DNA from: Prorocentrum cordatum
Taxonomy: Eukaryota > Sar > Dinophyceae > Prorocentrales > Prorocentraceae
Direction: 5' to 3'
Length of the DNA stretch: 64,000 nt
NCBI GenBank assembly: GCA_963575745.1
Contig: CAUYUJ010014354.1
Location: 126,001 to 190,000 of the forward strand
Positions 1-10,870 of this stretch are shown piece after piece (position 1 is the stretch's first letter; the number at the start of each line of letters is the position of its first letter). Below the pieces are notes generated by a model, which saw only the letters and a list, made by a program, of their open reading frames with translations, did not search any database and was not told the origin of the DNA. The translations under genes were made by a program, and so were the position numbers.

Positions 1-119
1 CCTAACGGGAGGGTCGGGCGAGCGAGTCCTAACAGGCGGGCGGGCGTGTCTGGCGGAGCATCAAGGTAGTGCGCAATACATCCAGCTGACCACCCTCGAG
101 GGCGACGACGCCCACGATG

Positions 120-127
120 CAACGTCG

Positions 128-160
<33 letters not shown>

Positions 161-610
161 ACAACTACGACGGCAATGACGAGGGCGATGAAGACGACCA
201 GAACGACGACAACGACAACGACGACCTCGACGACGACGATGCGACGACGATGACGACAACGACGACGACGACCACGACGATGACGACGACGAAGAACAAC
301 GAGGACGACGACGAGGTCGGGCAAGTCGGGCGGGCGGTCGCAAACTGGCGAATTGGGCGGGCGGATCCTGACGGGCGGGTTGGGCGGGTAAACCCTCACG
401 GGCGGGCGGGTCGGGTGGGGCGGGGCGGGACATTAAAGTCGTACGCATTCCATGAAGCTGAACATCCACGAGGACGACGGCGACGACGATGACGACGATG
501 ACGACGACGTCGGCGGCGACAACCACGACGGCGATGACGACGGCGACGAACACGACAAGAACGACTATGACAAGAACGACCAAAACGACGACGAGGACGA
601 CGACGGAGTC
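120..610. repeat. CGA/GAC trinucleotide microsatellite
   Basis: Two blocks (about 120-330 and 465-605) of nearly pure GAC/CGA repeats with interruptions, separated by GGGCGGGCGGG-rich DNA. Open frames here (poly-Thr, poly-Arg, poly-Val) reflect the repeat and are not genes. Confidence 0.9.
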
Positions 611-1245
611 CCGTGCGCGTGAAATGCCACGAAACCCCTCGAGCGTGAGAGGCCACGGAGCCCCTTGCGCGAGAGAGGCGGTTCACCTGAGACTGTATCG
701 GCAAGCGCGATGTTGCAGCTGGCAGCCCCACAAACTCGAGCAACTAACAAGACGGAACACATCTCACCATAACTCAGCGTACCTTCGCTGCGCAAGATCC
801 GAACACCAGCAAGGAGACGGAGTCGTTGTTAAGATAAGGATTTCTTTGAAGACGTCGCCCAACTTGATTTCTTGGATGCAACACGCTCGAAATATACATA
901 CGGATAGAGCGCATGCCCTTTACCACGTGGAGCTCCCGCGCGAGACTCCAAGGAATGGCATGATGTAAATGTTCAAGTTGTATCACGCGCTCACGTCTCA
1001 CGGATCGAGGGTAGATCCTTTTTCTAAAGTATGACATTCCATGGAATCGCCTTTCATAGTCATAGTCCTACGTATCTGCCTATGTGCGCCTCGCGTATGC
1101 AATATTATCCCGGCAAAGCAACCGAACAGCGATGTGTAGGAGCATATCTGGAAGCATTCCCCTTCAGATTCAGATGAGAATCCAGTTGTAGACTTCTGCT
1201 GTCCTCGCAGTCGTAGTCGCATTCGCGATGACAATCGCAGTGGCA
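611..1245. other. Unassigned single-copy-like DNA
   Basis: Less GC-rich than its surroundings. Short overlapping frames on both strands, none with a recognisable domain. Nothing else seen. Confidence 0.5.
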
Positions 1246-1249
1246 ACGG

Positions 1250-1605
1250 CAGTCGCAGTCACAGCCTCAGCCTCAGCCTGCCTCAGCCTCAGCCTCAGCC
1301 TCAGCCTCAGCCTGCCTCAGCCTCAGCCTGCCTCAGCCTCAGCCTCAGCCTGCTTCAGCCTCAGCCTCAGTCTGCCTTCAGCCTCGGCCTCAGCCTCAGC
1401 CTGCCTCAGCCTCAGCCTGCATCAGCCTCAGCCTCAGCCTCAGCCTGCCTCAGCATCAGCCTGCCTCAGCCTCAGCCTCAGCCTGCCTCAGCCTCAGCCT
1501 CAGTCTGCTTCAGCCTCAGCCTCAGTCTGCCTTCAGCCTCGGCCTCAGCCTCAGCCTGCCTCAGCCTCAGCCTGCCTCGGCCGCAGCATCAGCCTGCCTC
1601 AGCAT
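1250..1605. repeat. CAGCCT hexanucleotide satellite
   Basis: Tandem CAGCCT with frequent CTGCCT and CAGCAT variants. It yields Ser/Leu/Pro/Gln-rich frames in all phases. Confidence 0.9.
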
Positions 1606-2012
1606 TCAAAATGTGGCCCAGGAATGGAGTTCTGGGAACTAGAAGAACACGAGTGGCCTACAGTTGGCTCCGGGCATTCAAAATCATGCCCAGGAATGGA
1701 GTTCTGGGAACTTGAAGAGCACGAAGTGGCCTACAGTTGGCTCCAGGCATCCAAAATGTGGCCCGGGAGTGGAGTTCTGGGAACTCGAAGAGCACGAAGT
1801 GGCCTACAGCTGGCTCCGGGCATCCAAAATGTGGCCCGGGAATGGAGTTCTGGGAACTCGAAGACCACGAAGTGGCCTACAGTTGGCTCCAAGCATCCAA
1901 AATGTACGCCGGGAATGGAGTTCTGGGAAGTCGAAGAGCACGAAAAGGGCCTACAGTTGGCTCCGGGCATCCAACATGTACGCCGGGAATGGAGTTCTAG
2001 CAGCGCCAAGAG
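1606..2012. repeat. 73-bp tandem repeat, about 5.5 copies
   Basis: The phrase GGAATGGAGTTCTGG recurs at 1,621, 1,693, 1,766, 1,839, 1,912 and 1,986, i.e. 72-74 bp apart. The unit also contains CATCCAAAATGTGGCCC and TGGCCTACAGTTGGCTCC. As 73 is not a multiple of three, the frame rotates each copy, which argues against a protein repeat. Confidence 0.92.
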
Positions 2013-3035
2013 CGATTTTGCGAGGATGTCCCAAGCGATTTGGGCTTCGACGGCAGCCGCGCCGGGTCGCGCCCCGGGTTCTGCCCCGACCCCCCTGAGG
2101 AGTCATGATGCTCTCTTTTGATCCCACTAGAAACCTATCAGTCTTCGCTGTTAGGTAAAAACTGATATGAGCCCTGTACAAAACCCAGATCCCGCCTGAA
2201 TCGCAGACCCACCCATCGCCCCCGCTCTCATGTCATCCAGCTCTATATACCCCGAACATGTATCCATCCTGTGAAATGTCGCCTGGAACCAAAAACTTCT
2301 TGTTCATTGTTCCGCCGAAAATCCCCACAACTTTAATTCGAATCCGCCCGGCTTTACGTTGCCCAACTTTTAATCCAACGGCTATTCTTCGCCCGCGTGT
2401 CATGTTGCCCGGTTCTACTTCGCCAAACTTGATTTTCCCCATCCAACATTAATGTGCCCAGATTGAACTGGCCCGGTTCTCCCACACCCAGATGGAACTC
2501 ACCCGCCTGAAATTCGAACTGTCCCGATTCCCCTGACGAAAGAACGGAACAAAAAAGAAAGCGAAAGCGGATATCACCAAAGCTGACAAAACAACAACGG
2601 GCGAAACCAAAGGCGGACGAAACAACATCGGGCGAAACAAAAGATAGCATAACAAGAGCGGGCAAAACAAGGGCGCGCGAATTAAGAGCGGATGAACAAA
2701 GCGGGCGAAACAAAATGCCCCCCCCCTGAGGGGCCACAAGAACCCCCTTCCAAGAGGCCCCCGAGAGGCATCCCAAGACCACATAGTCGAATAGCTTGGC
2801 CAAGCTGTGGCCCAACGTTGACCACATCAGCATTTCCGGGGTGGCGCCGACTTGCCGTCGGCGTCAATTGAAGGGTGTCTATTGACGCGCGATGGGTTGG
2901 CATGTCTCCAGGTTTCATTTCCCTCCAGAAGGAAACAAGGGAAGAGTCAGGGAGGGGTACGAGTATATGTTACACCTTGGAATGAGGACCTAAAGAACGC
3001 CCATGCAGTGTCAGGCTAGCAGGACCTCGGAAAGG
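2013..3035. repeat. Degenerate short tandem repeats, then unassigned DNA
   Basis: 2,290-2,540 has degenerate units around CGCCCGGTTCTACTTCG; 2,590-2,710 has units like GCGGGCGAAACAAAAG about 20-24 bp long. 2,720-3,035 shows no structure. The 159-codon open frame on the minus strand is repeat-derived. Confidence 0.6.
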
Positions 3036-3440
3036 CTGATAAACGAATCCCACCAGCCCTTTAGGGCGTGAGTGGTTTAGCGAGCCCCCTCTGTCCTCAC
3101 CCCCCCTTCTTCCCCTTCGGGGAGGGGTTTACCCCTCCCCCTACCCCCTCCCCCTGGACCTGGAGAGGGGGCCCCGCGGGTCGTTGGAGGGGTCTTTTCC
3201 GACTCCTGGGAGGGCCAACAAACGACGACCCTCACGAGGATTCTGGCCCCGACGGGGGGGCACAGTTTGGCCCCTCTGCGCTTCTTTGAAGCCAAAAACA
3301 TTGATTTTACTATGGTCTTGGCCCCATTTTCGCCTTCTGAGGGGGCAGCGCTCCTCTTCCGTCATAGCAAAATCATTGATTTTACGAAGGTTTTGGCCTC
3401 ATTTTGTCCTTCTCAGGGGGCAGCCCTCCATTGCGCTTCT
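3036..3440 (+). repeat. Dispersed repeat family C, copy 1
   Basis: Shares with 57,450-58,300 the sequence AATCCCACCAGCCCT, GGTGGTTTAG, the CCCTTTCGGGGAGGG-like block and ATTGATTTTAC...TTGGCCCCATTTT. The ATTGATTTTAC block itself occurs twice in this copy (about 3,300 and 3,375). A third partial start is at 19,130-19,185. Confidence 0.75.
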
Positions 3441-3668
3441 GAGGAGGTCGCAAGAGGGCCCCAGATGGCCCCAAGAGGCCCCCAGGAGGCTCCCAAGAGG
3501 CCACCAAGAGGCCCCCAAGAGGCCCCCAAGCGGCCCCAAGAGGCCCCAAGAGGCCCCCAAGAGGCCCCCAAGAGGCCCCCAAGAGGCCCCCAAGAGGCCC
3601 CCAAGAGGCCCCCAAGAGGCCCCCAAGAGGCCCAAGAGGCTCCAAGAGGCCCCCAAGAGGCCCCACGA
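3441..3668. repeat. AGGCCCCCAAG tandem array
   Basis: About twenty 11-12-bp units (CAAGAGGCCCC) with small variations. Frames give Gly/Leu/Trp or Pro/Arg/Lys repeats. Confidence 0.9.
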
Positions 3669-4080
3669 GGAGCCCGAACGACTCACACCAGGACGAGGGG
3701 CCCGAACGACTCACACCACGAAGAGCCCGAACGACTCACACCACAAGGAGGGGCCCGAACGACTCACACCAGGACGAGGCGCCCGAACGACTCACACCAC
3801 GAGGAGCCCGAACGACTCACACCACGACGCGGGCCCCGAACGACTCACACCACGAGGAGCCCGAACGAGTCACACCAGGAGGAGGGGCCCGAACGACTCA
3901 CACCAGGATGAGGGGCCCGAACAACTCACACCACGAGAAGCCCGAACGACTCACACCAGGACGAAGAGCCCGAACGACTCACACCACGAAGAGCCCGAAC
4001 GACTCACACCAGGAAGAAGGGCCCGAACGACCCACACCAGGACGAGAAACCCCAAACGACTCCAATCACGAGGAGCGCTT
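3669..4080. repeat. GAACGACTCACACCA tandem array
   Basis: About 15 units of 24-30 bp built on CGAACGACTCACACCA plus CGAGGAGCCC or GGACGAGGGGCC. Unit length varies, so no frame is kept. Confidence 0.9.
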
Positions 4081-4239
4081 TCTCTCCCTCCTCCTCCGCC
4101 TCCCCTCCCCCCCACAAGGAGGATGTACAAGGAGGCGGGAGGAAGGAGGAACAGGGGAGATATGCGGGGCCAAGCGGACACACGCCTGAAAAACACGACT
4201 GTCGGCATGCTTCGCAAGAGTTGCTGCTGTGAGATGGGC

Positions 4240-4830
4240 TGGTGGGGATACGCGAAGCGTAAAGAATTTCACAGGAGCTTCCCACCCATTGGGCGGTAAG
4301 GAAGTTCTGAATGAGGAACCAACGTCTCACTCAATCGATATCACTACCGGTCTCACTATCGATCTCACGATCGACCTCACTATCAATCTTACTATCAATA
4401 TTACGGTCGATCTCGCTATCGATCTCAATATCGATCCCACGATCGGTCTCACAATCGATCACAGTATCGGAGTATCGGCATCACTATTATATCACTACCA
4501 ATCTCACTATCGATCTCATGGCGGGACACCGACAAGACACCGACAGGACACCGACGGGACACCGCCAGGACACGGGCCGGACACTTACGGGATACACCCG
4601 GCCACCGCCGGACAACCGGGGGAGGGCGGTCCTTTGGCCGTGCGGCGCCCTGGCAAGAGGAGGATATATCTCTCTCGCCCGCCCACGCAGCTTTGCCTCG
4701 CCCGCACGTGCGACTCGAACACGAAACCGAAACCAACTTCCTGGTGTGGCGCACTCCGTTTCACTGCGATTTCACCCCCTCGTATCCGATACCACATCAG
4801 CCTCCCGAAACCTTGCGAGGTACGGCGACC
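4240..4830 (+). repeat. Dispersed composite repeat family A, copy 1 (short form)
   Basis: Order: AGGAACCAACGTCTCACTC, then ATCGATCTCACT 12-mers (4,330-4,510), then GACGGGACACCG units (4,520-4,620), then a unique 3' block with GCCTCGCCCGCACG and GAACACGAAACCGAAACC. The same order is found at 49,030-50,640. Confidence 0.85.
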
Positions 4831-5180
4831 GAGGCCGCGCAGCCGCCAGCGTCAGCGCGCGGTCCTCCTCCAGCTGCCTCGCCGCGCTGTTGGAGAGGCC
4901 CTCCTGGCGGTAGGGACCGGATTGCGAGAGAGCAAACTTGAGGCCGAAGTAATCGAAACGACGGCGAAACTGGGACTCGCTGGCGGGGTAGGTGAATCCA
5001 GGAAACAGCGCCAATGGTAGACCCCCCCCTATTGCGCTGGCGAGGGGGGCGGGCCCGCCGGGCGGGGATGAACCCCCCCTCCCCCCCTGTTGGAAAAGAG
5101 GGTGGGGGGGGGGGTCAATCTTCCCCACCATTGGCAGTGGAATTGTGGGGGTCGCGCTCCGGCGCATCGAGGTGGCAGGA
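4831..5180. other. Unassigned GC-rich DNA
   Basis: Contains a C-run/G-run stretch around 5,025-5,125 and no recognisable gene. Confidence 0.4.
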
Positions 5181-5184
5181 GTAG

Positions 5185-5770
5185 GGTTTCAGGGTTAAGG
5201 CGTTCGGGTTAGAGTGAAAGGGGCAGGGTGCTTGTGGTTAGGATGACCTGGTGTCAGTGCTGCGGTCAGGGTGGCATGTTTAGGGTGTTCTGGGACAGGG
5301 TATTAGAATAGCGTGTTCGGGTTTTGTTTCGGGCGTCAGCCTTAAAGTAAGGGTTTTGGGTTGGGGTGTTAAGGTTCGGGTGTTAGGGCTATGGTGGTAG
5401 GGAATCAAGGCGTTAGAGTCAGGCTGCTATATTGTTAGGCTGGTGTGTAAAAGGGCCAGGGTTTGGGTGTTAATATTCGTGTTAAGGTCAAGGTGTTAGG
5501 TTTAGGGTACCGCGGTTAGGATGTAATGATTGATGTGATAGGGCTAACATAATATGGTGACAATGCTAGGCTAGGATGCTAAGGTTAGGAAATCAGGGTT
5601 ACTGGTGAGGTGTCGTGTTGATGGATAGGGTACTAAGATGGGATGTGCGCTTAGGGATAGAGTTTATGCTGACGTAGGGTACCAGAGGGTCAGGGTGTTA
5701 GGGTCAGAGTGGGTAGAATCAGGAGGCTAGGACTACTGGGTAGGGTCAGGGTGATATGGGGTGGTAAGGT
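5185..5770 (+). repeat. Degenerate TTAGGG-like array
   Basis: Irregular units of the type GGGTNTTAGGNT over almost 600 bp, including the plant/alga telomere heptamer TTTAGGG at about 5,278 and 5,504. No perfect telomere tract. Confidence 0.6.
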
Positions 5771-5819
5771 AAGAAAGAGAGAATGCGTTTCGCGTATGTT
5801 TGCCTGGAAGAACCCCTTG

Positions 5820-6165
5820 ACACGTTCGAACCACGGGGGGGGCAAAAAAAATTGAGCGCCCTTGGAGAACCGGTGAGAGGGGGGGTCCCCCTCCTGGACA
5901 CTGGCCTCCCTAACCGTGAAGGGAAGGCCCCCTCCCTCCAAGCAGGGGGGGTGGGGTTCGAACAGCGGGGGAAGCACCCCGCACTGTCCAAGGGAGGGGC
6001 ATTCGAACCGGCCCGCACCTCCTACGTTACAAGGGGGGGGGGTCGAACCAGGTGGACCCACCCCCCCTGTCGAGAAAGGGCGGGTTCGAACCAGGGGCCC
6101 CCCGCATCCCCTTACGTTACAAGGGGGGGAATGGGGTTCGAACCAGGCCTCCCCAATCCCTGCAA
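5820..6165. repeat. Cluster of TTCGAACC palindromes
   Basis: TTCGAAC or TCGAACC occurs about six times (near 5,827, 5,957, 6,001, 6,043, 6,080, 6,137) in G-rich context, twice after TACGTTACAAGGGGGG. It resembles a tRNA B box but no cloverleaf surrounds it. Confidence 0.6.
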
Positions 6166-6229
6166 CCGACCTCGGCGGTTGCTGGCGCTAGCGCCGTCGG
6201 GCAGCGACAATGAGGTTGCCGACGAACAG

Positions 6230-7604
6230 TGGACCACGACGACGACGACGACGACGGCGAGGGACAAACAAGAGGACGAAGAGGACGACCGACGAAGTGC
6301 GCGGACGATCGCCATCAACATCATCATCATTAACATCATCCTGGCCAATATTATCAGCAGCGTTACCTACGTCAACGGCACCTTTGACTTCCATCGAAGA
6401 CGTTATAATCAACAGCATCATCACCATAATCATCCCTCTCATCATCTATCAAACATCAGCATCATGACAATCATAACCAATTTGAAATCACCATCATCAT
6501 CAGTGTGATCATCATCACTCTCATCCATCGCCGTCATCACCACAATCAGCATCACCGTCGTCACCGCTGCCGCCACATTCATCATCAGCAGCATCATCAC
6601 CACCAACATAATGATTAGCATCGGTAGCATAATCACCAACGTCATCATCAACACAATCAGCATCATCATCATCATACTCACTGTCAGCGTCATCGGCGTC
6701 ATTATCATATTCATCAGCATCGGCATCATCAGCATCATCGTCAGCATCGTCGTCATAATCATCATCATCACCATCACCATCACCATCATCATCGTCATCA
6801 GGATGATCATCATCGTCTGCATCATTAGCATCACCATCACCACCACAATCATCATCATCACCAGAAACGCAACCACCACCACCATCGCCATCATCATTAT
6901 CATCAGCATCAGCATCATCAACATCAGCATCAACATCATCATCAACATAACCATGATCATCATCATCAGCGTCGTCACCACCATTCAACACCATTCAACA
7001 TCATGTATCATCATCCTCAACGATCATCATCAGACTCAGCATCATGAGCACCGCCACCAACACCATCATCAGCGGCATCATCACCATCATCAAGATCATC
7101 ATCGTCATCATTAGCATCATCATCAACCATCAGTCTTCATCATCAGTGGCATCATTATCATAATCAACCTCAACATTACCATCGTCATCATCAACATTAC
7201 CATCATCATCGTCAACCTCAACATTACCATCATCATCACCATAGTCACAAAGATCATCTTGATCATCATCATCATCATTATAATCATCGTCATCATCATC
7301 AGCATCATCAGCATCAGCATCATAATCATCAGCATCGGCACCATTCCGAGGATTGTCATCATCCTCCTCATTATCATCCTCATCATCATCAGCAGCATCA
7401 TCATCAGCACCGCCGTCACCACCACCATCACAATCACAACTCCCCCAAACACCACCGACATCACCCTTCAGCATCGTCATCACCATCACCATCACCATCA
7501 CAATCATCGCATCATCTTCATCAACAACAACATCATCAACAGCACCACCGTCATAAGCATCACCATAATCGAAATCATCATCATTGTCATCAGCATCGCT
7601 ATCA

Positions 7605-7635
<31 letters not shown>

Positions 7636-8285
7636 CATCACCCATCATCATTCTCCAACATTCTTCCTCATCGACATCATCGCCACCAGCATCAGCTCCA
7701 TCAGCCACATAATCACCATACTCATCATCAACAACGCCATCATCATCAGCAGCATCCATCATCAGTATCCACCGTTCTCCATCATCATCATTGCAATCAT
7801 CATCGCCATATCATCACCATCGTCAGCATCAACATCATCATCCTCATCATCATCGTCGAGAGCACCAGCATCATCGTCATCATCATACTCGCAGTCAACA
7901 TCAGCATCATCATCAACACCATCATCATGCTCATCAGCATCGGCGTCATCAGCATCACCATCATCAACATCATCATCAGCATAGTCATCATCATCACTGT
8001 CTGCATCATCAGCATCGCCGTCACCACCACCATCACCATCATGATCATCATCATCACCACAGCCGCCACCACCATCATTACCATCATCCACATCATGAGC
8101 ATCATCATCATCATCATCATCATCATCACATCATCATCAGCATCAGCATCCGCATCGGCATAACCATCATCATCATCAGCTATACCATCACCGTTCAACA
8201 ATATTCCACATCAATCATCATCACCATCATCATAATCAGCATCATGTTCATCGGCATCACCATTATCATCATCAGCAGCATCATC
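6230..8285. repeat. CAT/ATC trinucleotide microsatellite, 2 kb
   Basis: Nearly continuous CAT repeats with CAC, CAG and CGT variants. They give long poly-His, poly-Ile, poly-Ser, poly-Asp and poly-Met frames on both strands that are artefacts. Confidence 0.95.
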
Positions 8286-10254
8286 AACTGGGGTACACCG
8301 GCGGCACGGTGGCACCGAAGGAACAGCGGGGAGCATCCGCAGGGGCGGGAGAGCGGGAGGAGGAGCGCGGGAAGGCGCGCAGAGCCTTTTCCGATGGCAA
8401 ACGGCCAGGAAGGGGGGCAGGCCAGCGCCAGCCCCGAGACAACGCCCGAGACAAACTGTATTGAGCCCTGCAACAGACTACGCGCGCCCTGCCGCCAGGC
8501 AACTGCGGTGCGGCGCTAAGCAGCGGGAGCCAGAGCCAGCGGCCGCGCCCCTGAGAAGGGAGGAGGGGCGGGCGTGTGCGGGGCGTGTGCGGAGGGGGGG
8601 CGGAGGGAGGGGAGCGGGGAGGGGGCGGAGGGGCGCGATACCTCTCACTGCCATCCAAAAGCGGGAGGGCACGGCCAGAGGGTCTGGCTCTGTCCGCGAC
8701 GGAACAGGAAAAACGAGGGTCTGGCCTGGCCATCGTATACACCCGCTGGCCCCTCGCAGGAGGGCGCTCCATGCTTATCATCGTGTTCTGTATCAGGACC
8801 CAGGTCACCCGCCTTCGTGCTACGCGCTGCGCGAAGTGCAAAATGCGACTACCTTCGCGACCGCGTGCCGGCGCCATGTAGACGGACAGAACCTCGGCTC
8901 TCTGGTCAAGAGCACGCCCCCTGCGTGTGGCCGGCGACGAGACGCGCCCTGGGCACATCGCGGTCGCGTGTCGCTGCGCGGCCCCTCGCAAGATGAGGGC
9001 CGAATAGGGCCAGGTAGCGTCCGTAACAGTCATGCCGCTGCCCCCTCCCGCTGCTTGCCCACTGCATCGTGCCTCCTTCGGTGGCAACTCATCGGAGCAT
9101 ACCATACAATCTTGCTGGCTCTTGCGAATCAGCACTAACCGATGCTAAATTCTCGCAAAACGACTCTGATCGACGTTATCTCATCGACTACCAAACGGTG
9201 ATCGAGACTAACGCACTCTTAAAGACGGAATTGCGAAAATATACAACGCTACCATGATTTGCTGCAGAAGCCTCCGTGACAAATTGTGCGGTGACAGACT
9301 GTGCAGTGACTTTGGGATCTCCGAAAACCTCGCCGTACCGTCGGTCACCAAAGGGTCTTAGGAACCTGGAGGCCCCAATTGCTCGAAACGTCCTCGGAGA
9401 ACGACACAAATCCCAAAACCGTGCGGTACCCGGTCATCCAAACTCCCCACTGACTCACCACACGGTTTGATTACCGCACCGTTTGGAGATGTCAACTCAC
9501 ACCTTCGAACAGGTAGTCCGGACGCCCTCTCTAAACTCAAGGCCCCAACAAAGATGGCTCGAATTTGGCATGGGCATCACTTTGCTGGAGGCGGCTCGGA
9601 TAAACCCTGTAACAATCAGAAGACCTACGCACAGATGAGCCACAGAAGTATGTTGGAGCGCGGACAAATTCGGACAGATATGATGATATGCCTTGCCACG
9701 CAAGCATTTAAAGAACGGCGGCGGACGGATCGAAGAGGCCCTCAAGGTTCGGGGCAGCCTACCCAAGCGGCGCGTGGTCAAAAACGGTACCTCCTTTCGT
9801 GGACCGAGCTCCGCATTAAACTGAAACCATGCAGGAAACAGGGTCAGCGTCGTTTGGGCGTGGCGGCAGGAAACAAACCAAGGCCGCGTGCTCCTCTTCG
9901 TGCTTGTGTCTTTTTATGCCAGCGAGCTGTAACGAGCACACCCACCGGGTCACGAGATCGCACATCTCCAACCTCACATGACTTCACGGAGGGACGGAGG
10001 ACAGGCACGGGAGGAGGGGGACGCCACCTCAGCCCAAGAACGATCTCGCCTTCCTGATAAGCATGCCTCAAGCAAGACCTGCTCGCCCGCATGCGCCCCG
10101 GAAAAGGGAAGCAAAACAACTTGCACTCGTCAGGAGACCCTCAAAATAGGCACCGTCCCAACCCACGTGACTCATTATCGGAGCCGAGCCCAGCTGCAGT
10201 GACGAAAGACCCCCCAAACGACCATGCAAGGCAAACTTGCATCAGGGGCGAGGA
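8286..10254. other. Unassigned GC-rich DNA
   Basis: Long overlapping frames on both strands (e.g. 283 codons at 9,135-8,284 minus) without recognised motifs. GGGGCGGAGGGGG-rich at 8,565-8,640. Nothing firm can be assigned. Confidence 0.4.
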
Positions 10255-10435
10255 CCGGTACGGCAAGTTTGCGTCGTGTCGACTTCGGGGACCGTTGAAC
10301 CTGGAACGATCGGCAGTTTCCGAAAGGTCAGATGGTTCACTATCGACCGATTCTGGGTCGCTAGCGGCGTTCAACGTTGAACGTTGGCGGCGGGGTCGCC
10401 GCCTGCCGACGCGACGCGACAGCATGTCGAGGAAA
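10255..10435 (+). repeat. Dispersed repeat family F, copy 1
   Basis: Shares with 41,795-41,985 a GTCGTGTC(G/A)ACTTC start, ATCGGC, GATTCTGGG and CTAGCGGCGTT, and ends with CTTGAACG or GTTGAACG. Also related to 23,130-23,320. Confidence 0.6.
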
Positions 10436-10572
10436 CACTGCAAGGCTGCCCACCGCTAGGTCCCCAAGATCGTCCGTCGCTGCGAGACGAGGCGCAAGGC
10501 GGGCGGATTGCGGTGGGGTACCTGACATGGGTGCCGAAAGAGCCGCGTGCCAAAAAGCTTGCTGAGGGGTTA

Positions 10573-10870
10573 GGAAACAACTCTTGGGAGGTCTTCGTCA
10601 GAACACGGAAAGGCTAGTAGGCCCGATTCAGGGACCATTGAAGTGGATCAGGCCGGATTCAGCTCGGGAATCAAGCCCGATCGATTCAGCGGGATTGGGC
10701 CCGGTCAACCAAGATTGAGCGGGATTCACGGGATGAAGTCGGCGTTTCTAGGATCAAGCAAGATCGAGCCTGTTTCCGACAAGGGATATACCAGCGCCCA
10801 GTCACATGTAACCTCCCAGGAATTGCGTCCTAGAGGGGCGAGAGCAGCTCCAGAAACTAGCACAGATCGG
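10573..10870 (+). repeat. Dispersed repeat family G, copy 1
   Basis: Shares GGAGGTCTTCGTCAGA, the CCTGATTCAG-type block, a TAACAT or TAACCT segment and GAGGGGCGA with 39,970-40,220 in the same order and spacing class. Confidence 0.6.

Noticed and set aside
3441-4080. CRISPR-like direct repeats
   Set aside because: Units are contiguous satellites with no unique spacers of constant length, and this is a eukaryotic nuclear genome.
5820-6165. tRNA genes around the TTCGAACC motifs
   Set aside because: No acceptor stem, D arm or anticodon arm can be drawn around any of them.
6230-8285. Long poly-His, poly-Ile, poly-Asp and poly-Met open frames
   Set aside because: They follow from the CAT microsatellite, which is open in most frames on both strands; no non-repeat sequence supports a protein.
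8284-9135. 283-codon minus-strand open frame
   Set aside because: No domain, low-complexity Pro/Arg stretches, and equally long frames on the opposite strand; typical of GC-rich noncoding DNA.
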